Notes: generated from the sequence alone by a model not told the origin. A DNA stretch of 64,000 nt from Verrucosispora sioxanthis (GCF_010560025.1 NZ_SAIY01000002.1:248001-312000), one strand, 5' to 3'. Shown: positions 35,873-44,231, counted from the stretch's first letter. Numbers and translations: made by a program.

Positions 35873-36502
35873 TCAGGTCGGGGGTGGGCCGGCGTGGGCG
35901 CGGATCCAGGCGTGCATGGCGATGCCGCTCGCCACCCCGGCGTTGATCGAGCGCGTCGAGCCGTACTGGGCGATCGAGAAGACCTGGTCGCACGCGGAAC
36001 GGGCGGCCTCGGAGAGCCCCGGACCCTCCTGACCGAACAACAGGACGCACCGCCGGGGCAGCGTGCTGGTCTCCAGTGGCCGGCAGCCGGGCAGGTTGTC
36101 GATGCCGACCAACGGCAGGTCGTGCTCCGCCGCCCAGGCGATCAACTGATCGATCGTCTCGTGGTGGCGTACGTGCTGGTAGCGGTCGGTGACCATCGCG
36201 CCGCGGCGGTTCCAGCGCCGCCGGCCCACGATGTGCACCTCGGCCGCGAGGAACGCGTTGGCGTTGCGGACCACCGTGCCGATGTTGAGATCGTGCTGCC
36301 AGTTCTCGATCGCCACGTGGAAGTCGTGCCGCCGCCGGTCCAGATCGGCGACGACGGCCTCGCGTCGCCAGTAGCGATAGCGGTCGACCACGTTGCGCCG
36401 ATCCCCCGCGGCGAGCAGTTCCGGGTCGTAGCGGGGATCCTCCGGCGGGTCGCCGGGCCAGGGGCCAACGCCGACGTCGAGCTGCTCACCGGTCACGGTC
36501 AC
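35873..36502 (-). CDS. TrmH family (SPOUT) RNA methyltransferase
   Basis: 209 residues. SPOUT trefoil-knot motifs are in order: NIGTVVRNANAFLAAEVHIVG, split as NIGTVVRNAN and AAEVHIVG, then LLFGQEGPGLSEAA and SIAQYGSTRSINAGVASGIAMH. These predict 2'-O-methylation of a tRNA or rRNA ribose; the exact target cannot be told. The start is set at a GTG (36502), with a second GTG two codons later; ribosome sites are weak. It is downstream of a small broken gene and tandem repeats on the same strand. Confidence 0.9.
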   Translation of the reverse strand: MTVTGEQLDVGVGPWPGDPPEDPRYDPELLAAGDRRNVVDRYRYWRREAVVADLDRRRHDFHVAIENWQHDLNIGTVVRNANAFLAAEVHIVGRRRWNRRGAMVTDRYQHVRHHETIDQLIAWAAEHDLPLVGIDNLPGCRPLETSTLPRRCVLLFGQEGPGLSEAARSACDQVFSIAQYGSTRSINAGVASGIAMHAWIRAHAGPPPT

Positions 36503-36652
36503 GCAGGTTACGCCCCGCCGCCCGGAGCACCACCCACCGCCCGGAGCACCGGGAGCCACGCGGACCGCCCGCACGCCGGCGGCCGACCGCCGTCACCGTC
36601 GAGCGCCCCGATCACCGCACCGCTCAGCGCGGGCATGGGCCCGCCGGCCGGG

Positions 36653-36738
36653 GCACGGCGAGGGCGGCGGTCACCGCACGGCGAGGGCGGCGGTCACCGC
36701 ACGGCGAGGGCGGCGGTCACCGCAGGGCGAGGGCGGCG
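36653..36738. repeat. 23-bp tandem repeat, about 3.7 copies
   Basis: Unit GCACGGCGAGGGCGGCGGTCACC repeated at 36653-36675, 36676-36698 and 36699-36721, then a partial copy with one change to 36738. The last copy contains the stop of the gene at 36717, and each unit carries that stop on the minus strand, so the repeat is a multiplied gene end. Confidence 0.85.
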
Positions 36739-37183
36739 CCGAGCCGGTCGAGGAATCGACGGTCGGCGGGCGCCAGCACGCCGCCGGGCACCGCCGAGGA
36801 CGCGGTACGACAGACGCGGGCGGCCACCGACTGCACCCACTGTCGGTAGGCGGCCGAGTCGGCGGATCGGCGTGCCGAGCCAGTACCCGCACGACGGCCC
36901 GGCAGGCGGCGAGTACGTCCACCAGCTCGGTGAGCGGTGCCGCCGGCCGGGACGGCCCGTCATGCCGGGCGTAGATCGCGGCCACCACCGCCCGGACCAG
37001 ATCGCTGTCGAAGGCTCGGCCGGCCGCCACCGCGTCCAGTCCGGCCAGGCCCGCCGCCACGCTCCGGGGCGGACGCCCCGGGCCGGGTTGGGCGGCGGCC
37101 ACGATCACCCGGCCAGGCAGACCGGTCAGCAGGTCCCACTCGGTGGCGGAATAGGCGGTGGCGGTGGTGATTCGCTCGCTCAT
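36717..37183 (-). CDS. Conserved hypothetical protein (frame-disrupted)
   Basis: Start ATG at 37183 (MSERITTATAYSATEWDLLT). The helical N-terminal part (VAAGLAGLDAVAAGRAFDSD, LTELVDVLAACRAVVRVLAR) continues after a one-base frame change near 36868 into AAYRQWVQSVAARVCRTASS and ends DRRFLDRLGAALALR at 36717. Joined, it is about 155 residues, all alpha, soluble, with no recognised family. Without the repair the frame runs into the tandem repeat. The joined tail reads like real protein, which argues for a missing or extra base. Confidence 0.6.
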
Positions 37184-37326
37184 GGCGGGACCTCCGGCGC
37201 CAGCATATTCGCCCGGGACGAATACCGAACCCCTACGGCGGGAACCCGCCGTGGCGTGCCACCGCCTCCCCATCGGCTGCGGTCGACCGGCCGCGACGGG
37301 TCCGGGCTCGGGACGTCACCACTAGG

Positions 37327-37842
37327 TCAGCGTGGTTCGGGAAAGCTGGGCCGCTCGGGGTCGACGCCGTCGGGCACGGCTGCCGCCGCGTACTCCCGTT
37401 TGGGGACCATCACCTTGCGCCGGAAGACGCAGACCAGCGTGCCGTCCTGGTTGTACCCGCGAGTCTCCACCGCCACCACGCCACGATCCGGCTTGGAGGC
37501 GGACTCCCGCTTGTCCAGCACGGTGGTCTCGCCATAGATCGTGTCGCCGTGGAAGGTGGGTGCGACGTGCCGCAGCGACTCGATCTCCAGGTTCGCGATG
37601 GCCTTGCCACTGACGTCGGGCACCGACATGCCGAGCAGGAGCGAGTAGATGTAGTTGCCGACCACGACGTTGCGCCTGAACTGACTCGCGGTCTCGGCGT
37701 AGTGCGCGTCCAGATGCAGCGGATGATGGTTCATGGTGAGCAGGCAGAACAGGTGGTCGTCGTACTCGGTGACCGTCTTGCCCGGCCAGTGCCGGTAGAC
37801 CGCGCCGACCTCGAACTCCTCGTAGTAGCGGCCGAACTGCAT
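37327..37842 (-). CDS. MaoC family dehydratase, ethylmalonyl-CoA-pathway type
   Basis: 171-residue hot-dog-fold (R)-hydratase. Conserved opening FGRYYEEFEVGAVYRHWPGKTV, part FEVGAVYRHWPGKTV, then NHHPLHLDAHYAE with the catalytic Asp-His pair and GNYIYSLLLGMSV. The sequence style is that of the MaoC protein encoded beside crotonyl-CoA carboxylase and the CoA-ester lyase in Streptomyces, a likely mesaconyl-CoA hydratase. The acyl-CoA dehydrogenase at 42.4 kb and lyase at 45.9 kb of this window match the same pathway. Start ATG at 37842 with GGGAGACCAGG upstream. Confidence 0.88.
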   Translation of the reverse strand: MQFGRYYEEFEVGAVYRHWPGKTVTEYDDHLFCLLTMNHHPLHLDAHYAETASQFRRNVVVGNYIYSLLLGMSVPDVSGKAIANLEIESLRHVAPTFHGDTIYGETTVLDKRESASKPDRGVVAVETRGYNQDGTLVCVFRRKVMVPKREYAAAAVPDGVDPERPSFPEPR

Positions 37843-38365
37843 CCTGGTCTCCCTCGACGGAGGCGGCGAAGTTCGGCACAGCATGCCTTATCGAGGGTTA
37901 AGGAGAAGCGGGGGGCGCGACGGGCGGCGGAATGTCACACCAGCCGAGACCGATCAGCACCGGAGCGGCTGGGGTCCGGCGCGGCTGGACCGAGGCCGGA
38001 CGCAATGAGCGGCGGGGCCCTCCCCGGCACCCGCCGCCCACGCTCTGATGCTTCAAGATTCTGCCGTACGCCAGTCCGGTCGCACAGAGACCGAGGTCAC
38101 ATTTATCTTTTTGTTACATTACTCTGAGTAACAGATCATCGGTCAAAAAGCGATCTCCGCAGGTCGAATCACTGCTAGTCAGCGCCGAAGTTACCGCTTC
38201 GTACCCGGTCAGAGCGTTGATCTCAGTGGAAACGCTCCCATTACGGGCGGTCACGCAAATGCGACATGCATGTGCGATCTGCGGACGCCGCCGAAGACCG
38301 ACGGCGATCGATGCGGACAAAGGCCCCATCCGTACTGCGACCAGGGTTACGGTGGCACCACGACG
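37843..38365. other. Intergenic region without a supported gene
   Basis: No frame here has convincing coding character; long antisense frames are shadows of downstream genes. Features seen: an inverted repeat TGTTAC-N10-GTAACA at 38112-38133 in an A/T-rich patch, possibly an operator or part of the maoC-side promoter, and TGGAAACGCTCCCA at 38227-38240, which matches the LacI/CebR-type box TGGGAGCGCTCCCA at 12 of 14 positions. Neither has an obvious sugar gene next to it. Confidence 0.5.
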
Positions 38366-38391
38366 GGAATGCGAAGGGGTACGCCCGGGTT
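38366..38391 (+). promoter_or_regulatory. Sigma-R/SigH-type promoter of the thioredoxin gene
   Basis: GGAAT (38366-38370), 18 nt, GTT (38389-38391) exactly matches the actinobacterial sigma-R consensus GGAAT-N18-GTT for disulfide-stress genes. The thioredoxin ATG is 41 nt downstream. Thioredoxins are known members of the sigma-R regulon in Streptomyces. Confidence 0.75.
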
Positions 38392-38431
38392 CCACCAGAC
38401 GTAGCTGTTCCGCGTGATCGGAGAGACTCAC

Positions 38432-38794
38432 ATGGCAACCGTCGAGCTGACCACGGCTAACTTCGACCAGGTGACCGAAGGCGACGGCATCGTGCTGGTC
38501 GACTTCTGGGCCGACTGGTGCGGTCCCTGCAAGCGGTTCGCTCCGGTCTACGAGCGATCGTCGGACAAGCACGCGGACATCACCTTCGGCAAGGTGGACA
38601 CGGAGGCGCAGCAGGAAATCGCCGCCAAGTTCGACATCCGGTCCATCCCGACCATCATGGCGATCCGCGACGGCGTGATCGTCTTCGCCCAGCCGGGCGC
38701 GCTTCCGGAGTCGGCTCTGGAGAACCTCATCGAGCAGGTTCAGGCGCTCGACATGGACGACGTGCGCAAGAAGCTCGCCGAGCACAAGCACTGA
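38432..38794 (+). CDS. Thioredoxin
   Basis: 120-residue cytoplasmic thioredoxin with the active site DFWADWCGPCKRF, the cis-Pro loop IRSIPTIMAIRDG and the standard length plus a short Lys-rich tail. It reduces protein disulfides using thioredoxin reductase. The ATG of MATVELTTANFDQ at 38432 is preferred over an in-frame ATG six codons upstream; GGAGAG lies 6-12 nt before it. A sigma-R-type promoter lies immediately upstream. Confidence 0.95.
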   Translation: MATVELTTANFDQVTEGDGIVLVDFWADWCGPCKRFAPVYERSSDKHADITFGKVDTEAQQEIAAKFDIRSIPTIMAIRDGVIVFAQPGALPESALENLIEQVQALDMDDVRKKLAEHKH

Positions 38795-38942
38795 TCTCAT
38801 CTCGGCACGCTGGCCGGGCCCCCGATCGGGCCCGGCCAGCGGCGTCTGCGCACCCATCCGCTCACCGGGCCCGTCACAGCTGGGACACGGCCCGCCGATC
38901 AGGCCACTGCAACGCACGCCGGTGCCGTATCTTCGGCATCCG

Positions 38943-39383
38943 ATGGATGCGTTGACGAGCCGCGGCCGTACGGTCCGGGTGGCGGTGACGGCACTCGGGC
39001 TCGCCGTCCTGCTCGCCGGCACGGCCTGGGGCGCCGACGACCACTTCCCGTTCGGCCCCTTCCGGATGTACTCCACCTCCGATCCGGCCGACGCGGACGC
39101 ACCGGACACCCGGGTGGAAGGGGTCGACCGCAACGGCGATCTCGTCGACCTGGGCGAGGCGGCGACCGGCATCCGCCGGGCCGAGATCGAGGGCCAGCAG
39201 AGTCGGTACGTCGCCGACCCCAGCCGGTTGCGCGAGGTCGCCGAGGCGTACGGCCGACGCCACCCCGACGCACCGGAACTGGCCGAGGTCCGGATCGTGA
39301 TCCGGTGGCACGACGTCACCGACCGCCGACCCACCGGCCGGTGGCTCGACGAGACCGTCGTCCGCTGGCAGGTCACCCCATGA
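38943..39383 (+). CDS. Exported or membrane-anchored hypothetical protein, 146 aa
   Basis: ATG at 38943. An N-terminal hydrophobic segment (VRVAVTALGLAVLLAGTAWG) works as signal peptide or anchor, followed by a soluble outside domain starting DDHFPFGPFRMYS. The HFPFGPFRMY motif recurs in small proteins encoded before HTTM membrane proteins. The stop overlaps the next start by 4 nt (ATGA), so it is coupled with the HTTM gene and probably works with it. Function unknown. Confidence 0.75.
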   Translation: MDALTSRGRTVRVAVTALGLAVLLAGTAWGADDHFPFGPFRMYSTSDPADADAPDTRVEGVDRNGDLVDLGEAATGIRRAEIEGQQSRYVADPSRLREVAEAYGRRHPDAPELAEVRIVIRWHDVTDRRPTGRWLDETVVRWQVTP

Positions 39384-40318
39384 GCCGCTGGCTCACCGAG
39401 GCGGTGCCGCGCGGTCGCGTCGCCGCGTTCCGTACGCTTGTCTACCTGTTCGTCGCCGCCGACCTGGTCGTCTTCACCCCCTGGGTACGCGACCGCGTCG
39501 ACGTACCCGGCAACCTCTACCAACCGCTGTTCGTCGGGCGCGTACTGCCGCTACCCACTCCCACCGCGACGCTGGTGAGCGTGATCTTCTGGGCCCTGCT
39601 GCTGCTGGCCCTGCTCGCCGCGACCGGACGCGCTCACCGGCTGCTCGGCTGGACGGTCTTCGCGCTCTACCTGGAGTGGATGATCATCGCGATGAGCTAC
39701 GGCAAGGTGGACCACGACCGGTTCGCTCTGCTCGTCGCACTGGCCGTGCTGCCCACCGCCGGCCGCGCCCGGCACGGCGACCCGACCAGGACGGAGGCCG
39801 GCGGTTGGGCGCTGCGGGTCACCCAGATCTCGGTGATCTGCACCTACTTCCTGGCCGCCTGGGCCAAGTTCCGTTTCGGCGGCCTGGACTGGGCCACCGG
39901 CTCGGTGCTCGCGAAGGCGATCATCCGACGTGGCACCGACCTGGCGGACCTGATCGCGCAGGTGCCCCACCTGCTGCTCGTCGCCCAGTTCGGCATCCTC
40001 GCCTTCGAACTGCTCAGCCCGCTGGTCTTCGTGCTGCCCGAGCGCTGGCGGCTGGCCATGGTCGGCTTCTTCTACTCGTTCCACCTGGTGACGATCGCGA
40101 CGATCACCATCTCCTTCGCGCCGCACCTGGTCGCCATGACCAGCTTCCTGCCGCTGGAGAAGGTCCGCCCGGTCGTCGCGATGCGACGGCTCCTGGCCCG
40201 CGGGTCCAGGCCCGATCAGCGAGGACTCGACGCGGATCCACTGTCGGCCGCCACCGCCGCTTCTGCGAAGACACGACGTGGTGGCCGCGAGCCGGTGCCG
40301 GACCCGACAGCGCCCTGA
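39380..40318 (+). CDS. HTTM domain membrane protein (vitamin K-dependent gamma-carboxylase-like)
   Basis: 312 residues with about eight membrane helices. It belongs to the HTTM group related to the membrane part of gamma-glutamyl carboxylase: opening RVAAFRTLVYLFVAADLV, central MSYGKVDHDRFALLV (conserved HDR-like site), AAWAKFRFGGLDWATG, and FYSFHLVTIATI with His. Bacterial members are of unknown function. It is coupled to the small exported protein gene and convergent with a DCC-family thiol protein gene, a pairing often seen for HTTM genes. Confidence 0.85.
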   Translation: MSRWLTEAVPRGRVAAFRTLVYLFVAADLVVFTPWVRDRVDVPGNLYQPLFVGRVLPLPTPTATLVSVIFWALLLLALLAATGRAHRLLGWTVFALYLEWMIIAMSYGKVDHDRFALLVALAVLPTAGRARHGDPTRTEAGGWALRVTQISVICTYFLAAWAKFRFGGLDWATGSVLAKAIIRRGTDLADLIAQVPHLLLVAQFGILAFELLSPLVFVLPERWRLAMVGFFYSFHLVTIATITISFAPHLVAMTSFLPLEKVRPVVAMRRLLARGSRPDQRGLDADPLSAATAASAKTRRGGREPVPDPTAP

Positions 40319-40384
40319 CCGGTCCCCGATCCGTGCTCGGCACGAGAACAGGGCCGACAGCGGGCGGTCCGTCCTGGCGAGGTG

Positions 40385-40783
40385 TCAGCCGCTGGAGGGG
40401 CCGTAGAGGCGGTCCCGGGTCTCCTGGGGCAACGAGCAGGCGGCCGTACCGCCGGGCATCCGGTGCCGGTTACGGGCCACCCAGCGGTACACGGGCCAGG
40501 CGACGGCGCGTACCGGTGGGATCCGCAGCCCGGCTCCGGCGATCCGCCACCCACGTCCGCTGCTGGCGAGCAGCGCGGCGATGGCGTCCGGGCCCGCGGC
40601 CCGGCTGCCGTCGGCGCCGACCCACTGCACCGCCTCCTCGCACTCCGCCTCGGTCAGGCCGAGCCGGTCGAGGTCGGCGAACTGCCAGGGCACGACACGG
40701 GCACCGGTCGGGATGCGGCGCTCGATGAACTCCGCGCAGCGGGTGCAGAAGGCGCAGTCCCCGTCGTAGACGAAGGTCGACAT
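40385..40783 (-). CDS. DCC-family thiol-disulfide oxidoreductase-like protein (DUF393)
   Basis: 132 residues. The family signature DGDCAFCTRCAEF holds D-x-x-C-x-x-C near the N terminus (STFVYDGDCAFC), and the C-terminal part RIPPVRAVAWPVYRWVARNR is typical of DUF393. It is soluble. ATG at 40783 behind GGGAGG at 8 nt. Convergent with the HTTM gene. Confidence 0.9.
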   Translation of the reverse strand: MSTFVYDGDCAFCTRCAEFIERRIPTGARVVPWQFADLDRLGLTEAECEEAVQWVGADGSRAAGPDAIAALLASSGRGWRIAGAGLRIPPVRAVAWPVYRWVARNRHRMPGGTAACSLPQETRDRLYGPSSG

Positions 40784-40849
40784 GCCTTCATCCTCCCCCC
40801 ACACCGACCGACCCACACGCGGGTGTCCGGCGAGTCACTTGCACGCCAC

Positions 40850-40865
40850 TAGGACATGTGTTCGA
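40850..40865 (+). promoter_or_regulatory. LexA/SOS-like box before the radical-SAM gene
   Basis: TAGGACATGTGTTCGA carries a perfect right half GTTCGA and a 4-of-6 left half of the actinobacterial box TCGAAC-N4-GTTCGA. It ends 9 nt before the ATG at 40875, where a -10-like AATACT also lies, so transcription may be leaderless and directly blocked by LexA. Confidence 0.5.
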
Positions 40866-40874
40866 ATACTGGCC

Positions 40875-41915
40875 ATGCGCTGGGAGAACCTGACCGCTCC
40901 CCCGGTCGAGGGAGATCCCGGACGGGCAGCGCCAGCGACGCCACCCCTGCCGCTGGCGCTGCCCGATGCGGTCGTCCGCACCTTCGACACCCCCGAATTC
41001 GCCGGCATGACCTTCTACGAGGTGCGCGCCAAGTCGATCCTCAACAAGGTTCCGGGCACGTCCCGCGTCCCGTTCGAGTGGACCGTCAACCCGTACCGGG
41101 GATGCAGTCATGCCTGTTTTTACTGCTTTGCCCGAAATACCCACACCTACCTTGACTTCGACGCGGGGGCGGACTTCGACAGCCAGGTGGTCGTCAAGGT
41201 CAACGCGGGTGAGCTGCTGCGTCGTGAGCTGGCCGCGCCGCGCTGGCGCGGGGCGCACGTGGCGATGGGCACGAACGTCGACTGCTACCAGCGGGCCGAG
41301 GGGCGTTACCGGCTCATGCCGCCGATCATCGAGGCGCTGCGCGACTTCGCCAACCCGTTCTCGATCCTGACCAAGGGCACGCTGATCCAGCGTGACCTGC
41401 CGCTGCTGCGACAGGCGGCCGAGGTCACCCGGGTGTCCGTCGCCTTCTCGGTCGGCTTCCTCGACGAGGGGCTGTGGCGCTCGGTCGAGCCCGGCACGCC
41501 GAGCCCGCGCCGCCGGCTCGACGCGGTACGCCGGTTCGCCGACGCCGGCTTCGAGGTGGGTGTGCTGATGGCGCCGATCCTGCCCGGCCTCTCCGACTCG
41601 GACGAGTCGATCGAGGCCACCGTGGCGGCGATCGCCAACGCCGGTGCCGCCAGCGTGACGCCGCTACCGCTGCACCTGCGCCCCGGCGCCCGCGAGTGGT
41701 ACGCGCAGTGGCTCGGGCGGGAACATCCCCGGTTGGTGCCGCGCTATCGGGAGCTGTTCGGCGCGGGCGCGTACGCGCCGCAGTCCTACCAGCGGGAATT
41801 GACCGCACGGGTCCGCATCGCCGCCCGCCGGCACGGACTGATCCGGTCCGGAGCCGGCGAGCACCGTGCTGCGCCGCAACCAGCACCAGCGCCGGAACAG
41901 CTGAGCCTGCTCTGA
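40875..41915 (+). CDS. Radical SAM protein, Rv2578c/SplB-like
   Basis: 346 residues. The iron-sulfur motif is PYRGCSHACFYCFAR (CxxxCxxC), followed by MGTNVDCYQRAEGRYRLM, typical of the SplB-related group in which Rv2578c is the mycobacterial member. The C-terminal tail is Pro-rich and disordered and ends EQLSLL, a possible beta-clamp-binding peptide. No intein interrupts the motif. There is no ribosome site before the ATG at 40875, and a LexA-like box overlaps the start region. The reaction is unknown; DNA-damage regulation and the clamp-like tail suggest a repair role. Confidence 0.88.
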   Translation: MRWENLTAPPVEGDPGRAAPATPPLPLALPDAVVRTFDTPEFAGMTFYEVRAKSILNKVPGTSRVPFEWTVNPYRGCSHACFYCFARNTHTYLDFDAGADFDSQVVVKVNAGELLRRELAAPRWRGAHVAMGTNVDCYQRAEGRYRLMPPIIEALRDFANPFSILTKGTLIQRDLPLLRQAAEVTRVSVAFSVGFLDEGLWRSVEPGTPSPRRRLDAVRRFADAGFEVGVLMAPILPGLSDSDESIEATVAAIANAGAASVTPLPLHLRPGAREWYAQWLGREHPRLVPRYRELFGAGAYAPQSYQRELTARVRIAARRHGLIRSGAGEHRAAPQPAPAPEQLSLL

Positions 41916-41957
41916 ACGGACCGGGCGGGCTGACGGCGGCGCGGCTACAGTCGTCGA

Positions 41958-42365
41958 ATGCGTTCCGCCCAGCAGATCCTCGCCGACGCCCAGGTGATCG
42001 CCGTCGTGGGCGCGTCCCGCGATCCGTTCAAGGCTGCTCACCGCGTACCGCTGGAGATGCAGCGGCACGGCTGGCGCATCATCCCGGTCAACCCGACCGC
42101 CGACGAACTCTTCGGCGAGCCGGTGTACCGGACCCTGGCCGACATCCCGCACCCGGTGGACCTGGTCGACATCTTCCGGCCGGCCGACGACGCCGTGGAG
42201 GTGGTGCGGCAGGCGGTGGGGATCGGCGCCCCGGCGGTGTGGTTGCAGCTCGGCATCGTGTCTCCGCAGGCCCGACGGATCGCCGAGGAGGCCGGCATCG
42301 ACTACGTGGAGGACCGCTGCCTGATCGTGGAGCGGGCCGCCGCCGGGCTGACCCGACGGAGCTGA
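41958..42365 (+). CDS. CoA-binding domain protein (YccU-like)
   Basis: 135 residues, one Rossmann-type CoA-binding domain: VIAVVGASRDPFKAAH at the N terminus, IIPVNPTADELFGEPVYRTL and the C-terminal AGIDYVEDRCLIVE. These proteins resemble the CoA-binding part of acetyl-CoA synthetase alpha chains without catalytic parts; function unclear. ATG at 41958. It is co-directional with the radical-SAM gene 42 nt upstream. Confidence 0.9.
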   Translation: MRSAQQILADAQVIAVVGASRDPFKAAHRVPLEMQRHGWRIIPVNPTADELFGEPVYRTLADIPHPVDLVDIFRPADDAVEVVRQAVGIGAPAVWLQLGIVSPQARRIAEEAGIDYVEDRCLIVERAAAGLTRRS

Positions 42366-42369
42366 CTGC

Positions 42370-43566
42370 TCAGAGCTTGTAGTCGCGGAGCAGGCCGCGG
42401 GAGATGATGGTCTTCTGGATCTCCGAGGTGCCCTCGCCGATCAGCAGGAACGGCGCCTCCCGCATCAGCCGCTCGATCTCGTACTCCTTGGAGTAGCCGT
42501 AGCCGCCGTGGATGCGGAACGCCTCCTGGACGACCTCGGCGCAGTACTCCGAGGCGAGCAGCTTCGCCATCCCCGCCTCGACGTCGTTGCGCTGGCCGGC
42601 GTCCTTGAGCCGGGCCGCGTTGACCATCAGGGCGTGCGCCGCCTCGATCTTCGTACCCATCTCGGCCAGCTTGAAGGCGATGGCCTGGTGCTTCGCCAGC
42701 GGCTGGCCGAAGGTCCGGCGCTGCTGGGCGTACCCGACGGCCAGCTCGAAGGCCCGGATGGAGATGCCGCAGGCGCGGGCGGCGACGTTGACCCGACCGA
42801 CCTCGATGCCGTCCATCATCTGGTAGAAACCCCGACCCACCTGGTCGGCCCCGCCGAGGACGGCACTGTCGGGGACGGTGACGCCGTCGAGCACCATCTC
42901 GGTGGTCTCGACGCCCTTGTAGCCCATCTTGTCGATCTTGCCGGGGATGGTCAGGCCCGGGGCGGTCTCACCGAAGCCGGGTTCCTTCTCCAGCAGGAAG
43001 GTGCTCATGTTGCCGTAGACCGAGTCGGCGCCGGTCTCGGTCCGGACCAGGGTGGCCACCACCGACGAGTACGCGCCGTTGGTGAGCCACATCTTCTGGC
43101 CGTCGATGACGAACCGGTCGCCGTCGCGGACGGCCTTCGACTTGATCGCCGAGACGTCGGAGCCGCACTCCGGTTCCGACATCGAGAAGGCACCGCGCAC
43201 CTCGCCGGTGGCCATCCTCGGCAGCAGCCGGGCCCGCTGTTCGGCGGAGCCGTGCTGGGAGATCAGGTACGCCACGATGAAGTGCGTGTTCACGATGCCG
43301 GAGATCGACATCCAGCCCCGGGAGAGTTCCTCCACCACCAGGGCGTAGGTCAGCAGGGACTCGCCGAGGCCACCGTGCTCCTCGGCGATGGTGAGACCGA
43401 ACAGGCCCATCTCCTTCATCCCGTCGAGGATGTCGGCCGGGTACTCGTCGGCGTGCTCCAGGCGCTGCGCGTGCGGGATGATCTCCTTGTCCGCGAATTC
43501 CCGGACGGTCTCCAGGATCGCCCGCTGCTCGTCGGTCAGGCCGGGCGTCTGGGCGAGTCGAGCCAT
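42370..43566 (-). CDS. Acyl-CoA dehydrogenase (probable methylsuccinyl-CoA-type)
   Basis: 398-residue FAD flavoprotein. Family motifs: AFSMSEPECGSDVSAIKSKA, given here as SMSEPECGSDVSA, FVIDGQKMWLTNG, QQRRTFGQPLAKHQAIAFK part RTFGQPLAKHQA, and the C-terminal RIHGGYGYSKEYEIERLMRE with the active-site region RIHGGYGYSKEYE and LIGEGTSEIQK. The protein resembles the dehydrogenase that sits in the Streptomyces crotonyl-CoA carboxylase cluster, which fits oxidation of methylsuccinyl-CoA. It overlaps nothing and is convergent with the CoA-binding gene 4 nt away. Confidence 0.92.
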   Translation of the reverse strand: MARLAQTPGLTDEQRAILETVREFADKEIIPHAQRLEHADEYPADILDGMKEMGLFGLTIAEEHGGLGESLLTYALVVEELSRGWMSISGIVNTHFIVAYLISQHGSAEQRARLLPRMATGEVRGAFSMSEPECGSDVSAIKSKAVRDGDRFVIDGQKMWLTNGAYSSVVATLVRTETGADSVYGNMSTFLLEKEPGFGETAPGLTIPGKIDKMGYKGVETTEMVLDGVTVPDSAVLGGADQVGRGFYQMMDGIEVGRVNVAARACGISIRAFELAVGYAQQRRTFGQPLAKHQAIAFKLAEMGTKIEAAHALMVNAARLKDAGQRNDVEAGMAKLLASEYCAEVVQEAFRIHGGYGYSKEYEIERLMREAPFLLIGEGTSEIQKTIISRGLLRDYKL

Positions 43567-43749
43567 CTCAGCCTCCGGGGATTCAGCGCCTACTCACTGG
43601 TAACTAAACGCTCGATCAGTATCGGTCGCCCGACCCGGGGGGCCAAGGTGACCAGTCCACCCAACCGCTGTGAAAAGGTTCACCGCTGCGGGTAGCGTCC
43701 CGCAATGAGGGCCCCGCGACCAGGGACGTTGGGACCGTAGGAGGAGAGC

Positions 43750-44226
43750 GTGGGCCAACCACCGGAGCCGGACCAGCCACCGTCGCCCTACGAGCCACCC
43801 CCGGGTGGGCAGCAGCCGCAGTACGGCCAGCCGTACGGACAGCAGCAGGGCGAGCAGCCGGCGTACGGGCAGCCGTCGTACGAGCACCCGGGCCAGCCGC
43901 CGCACGGCCAGCAGTGGGCTCAGCAACCCCCGTACGCCCCACAGGTGCCCTACGGGCAGTACGGGCCACCGGCCGGCCAGGGCGGCGGGCGCGGCACCAA
44001 CGTGCTGGCCATCCTCTCGCTGGTCTTCGCGTTCGTCTTCGCTCCCGTCGGCATCGCCCTCGGTCACCTGGCCAAGCGGCAACTGCGCACCAGCGGCGAG
44101 GACGGCGAGCAGCTCGCCACCTGGGGCCTGATCCTCAGCTACATCTTCACCGGCCTGCTCCTGCTGGCCTGCTGCGGCTGGCTGGCCCTGGCGATCTGGG
44201 CCGGCTCCGACGGCACCAGCACCTGA
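43750..44226 (+). CDS. DUF4190 membrane protein with Pro/Gln/Tyr-rich N terminus
   Basis: 158 residues. About 80 residues of PYGQ/PxYG-rich disordered sequence lead to two membrane helices (VLAILSLVFAFVFAPVGIAL and ILSYIFTGLLLLACCGWLAL) with the DUF4190 linker GHLAKRQLRTSGEDGE. GTG start at 43750 behind AGGAGGAG. The role is unknown; low-complexity cytoplasmic tails of this type may act in membrane condensates. A second protein of the same design is at 45260. Confidence 0.85.
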   Translation: MGQPPEPDQPPSPYEPPPGGQQPQYGQPYGQQQGEQPAYGQPSYEHPGQPPHGQQWAQQPPYAPQVPYGQYGPPAGQGGGRGTNVLAILSLVFAFVFAPVGIALGHLAKRQLRTSGEDGEQLATWGLILSYIFTGLLLLACCGWLALAIWAGSDGTST

Positions 44227-44231
44227 GCCCG

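Noticed and set aside
38114..39523. 469-codon minus-strand frame opposite thioredoxin
   Set aside because: It is antisense to three genes with clear motifs, has no domain or ribosome site, and its composition mirrors the opposite-strand codon bias.
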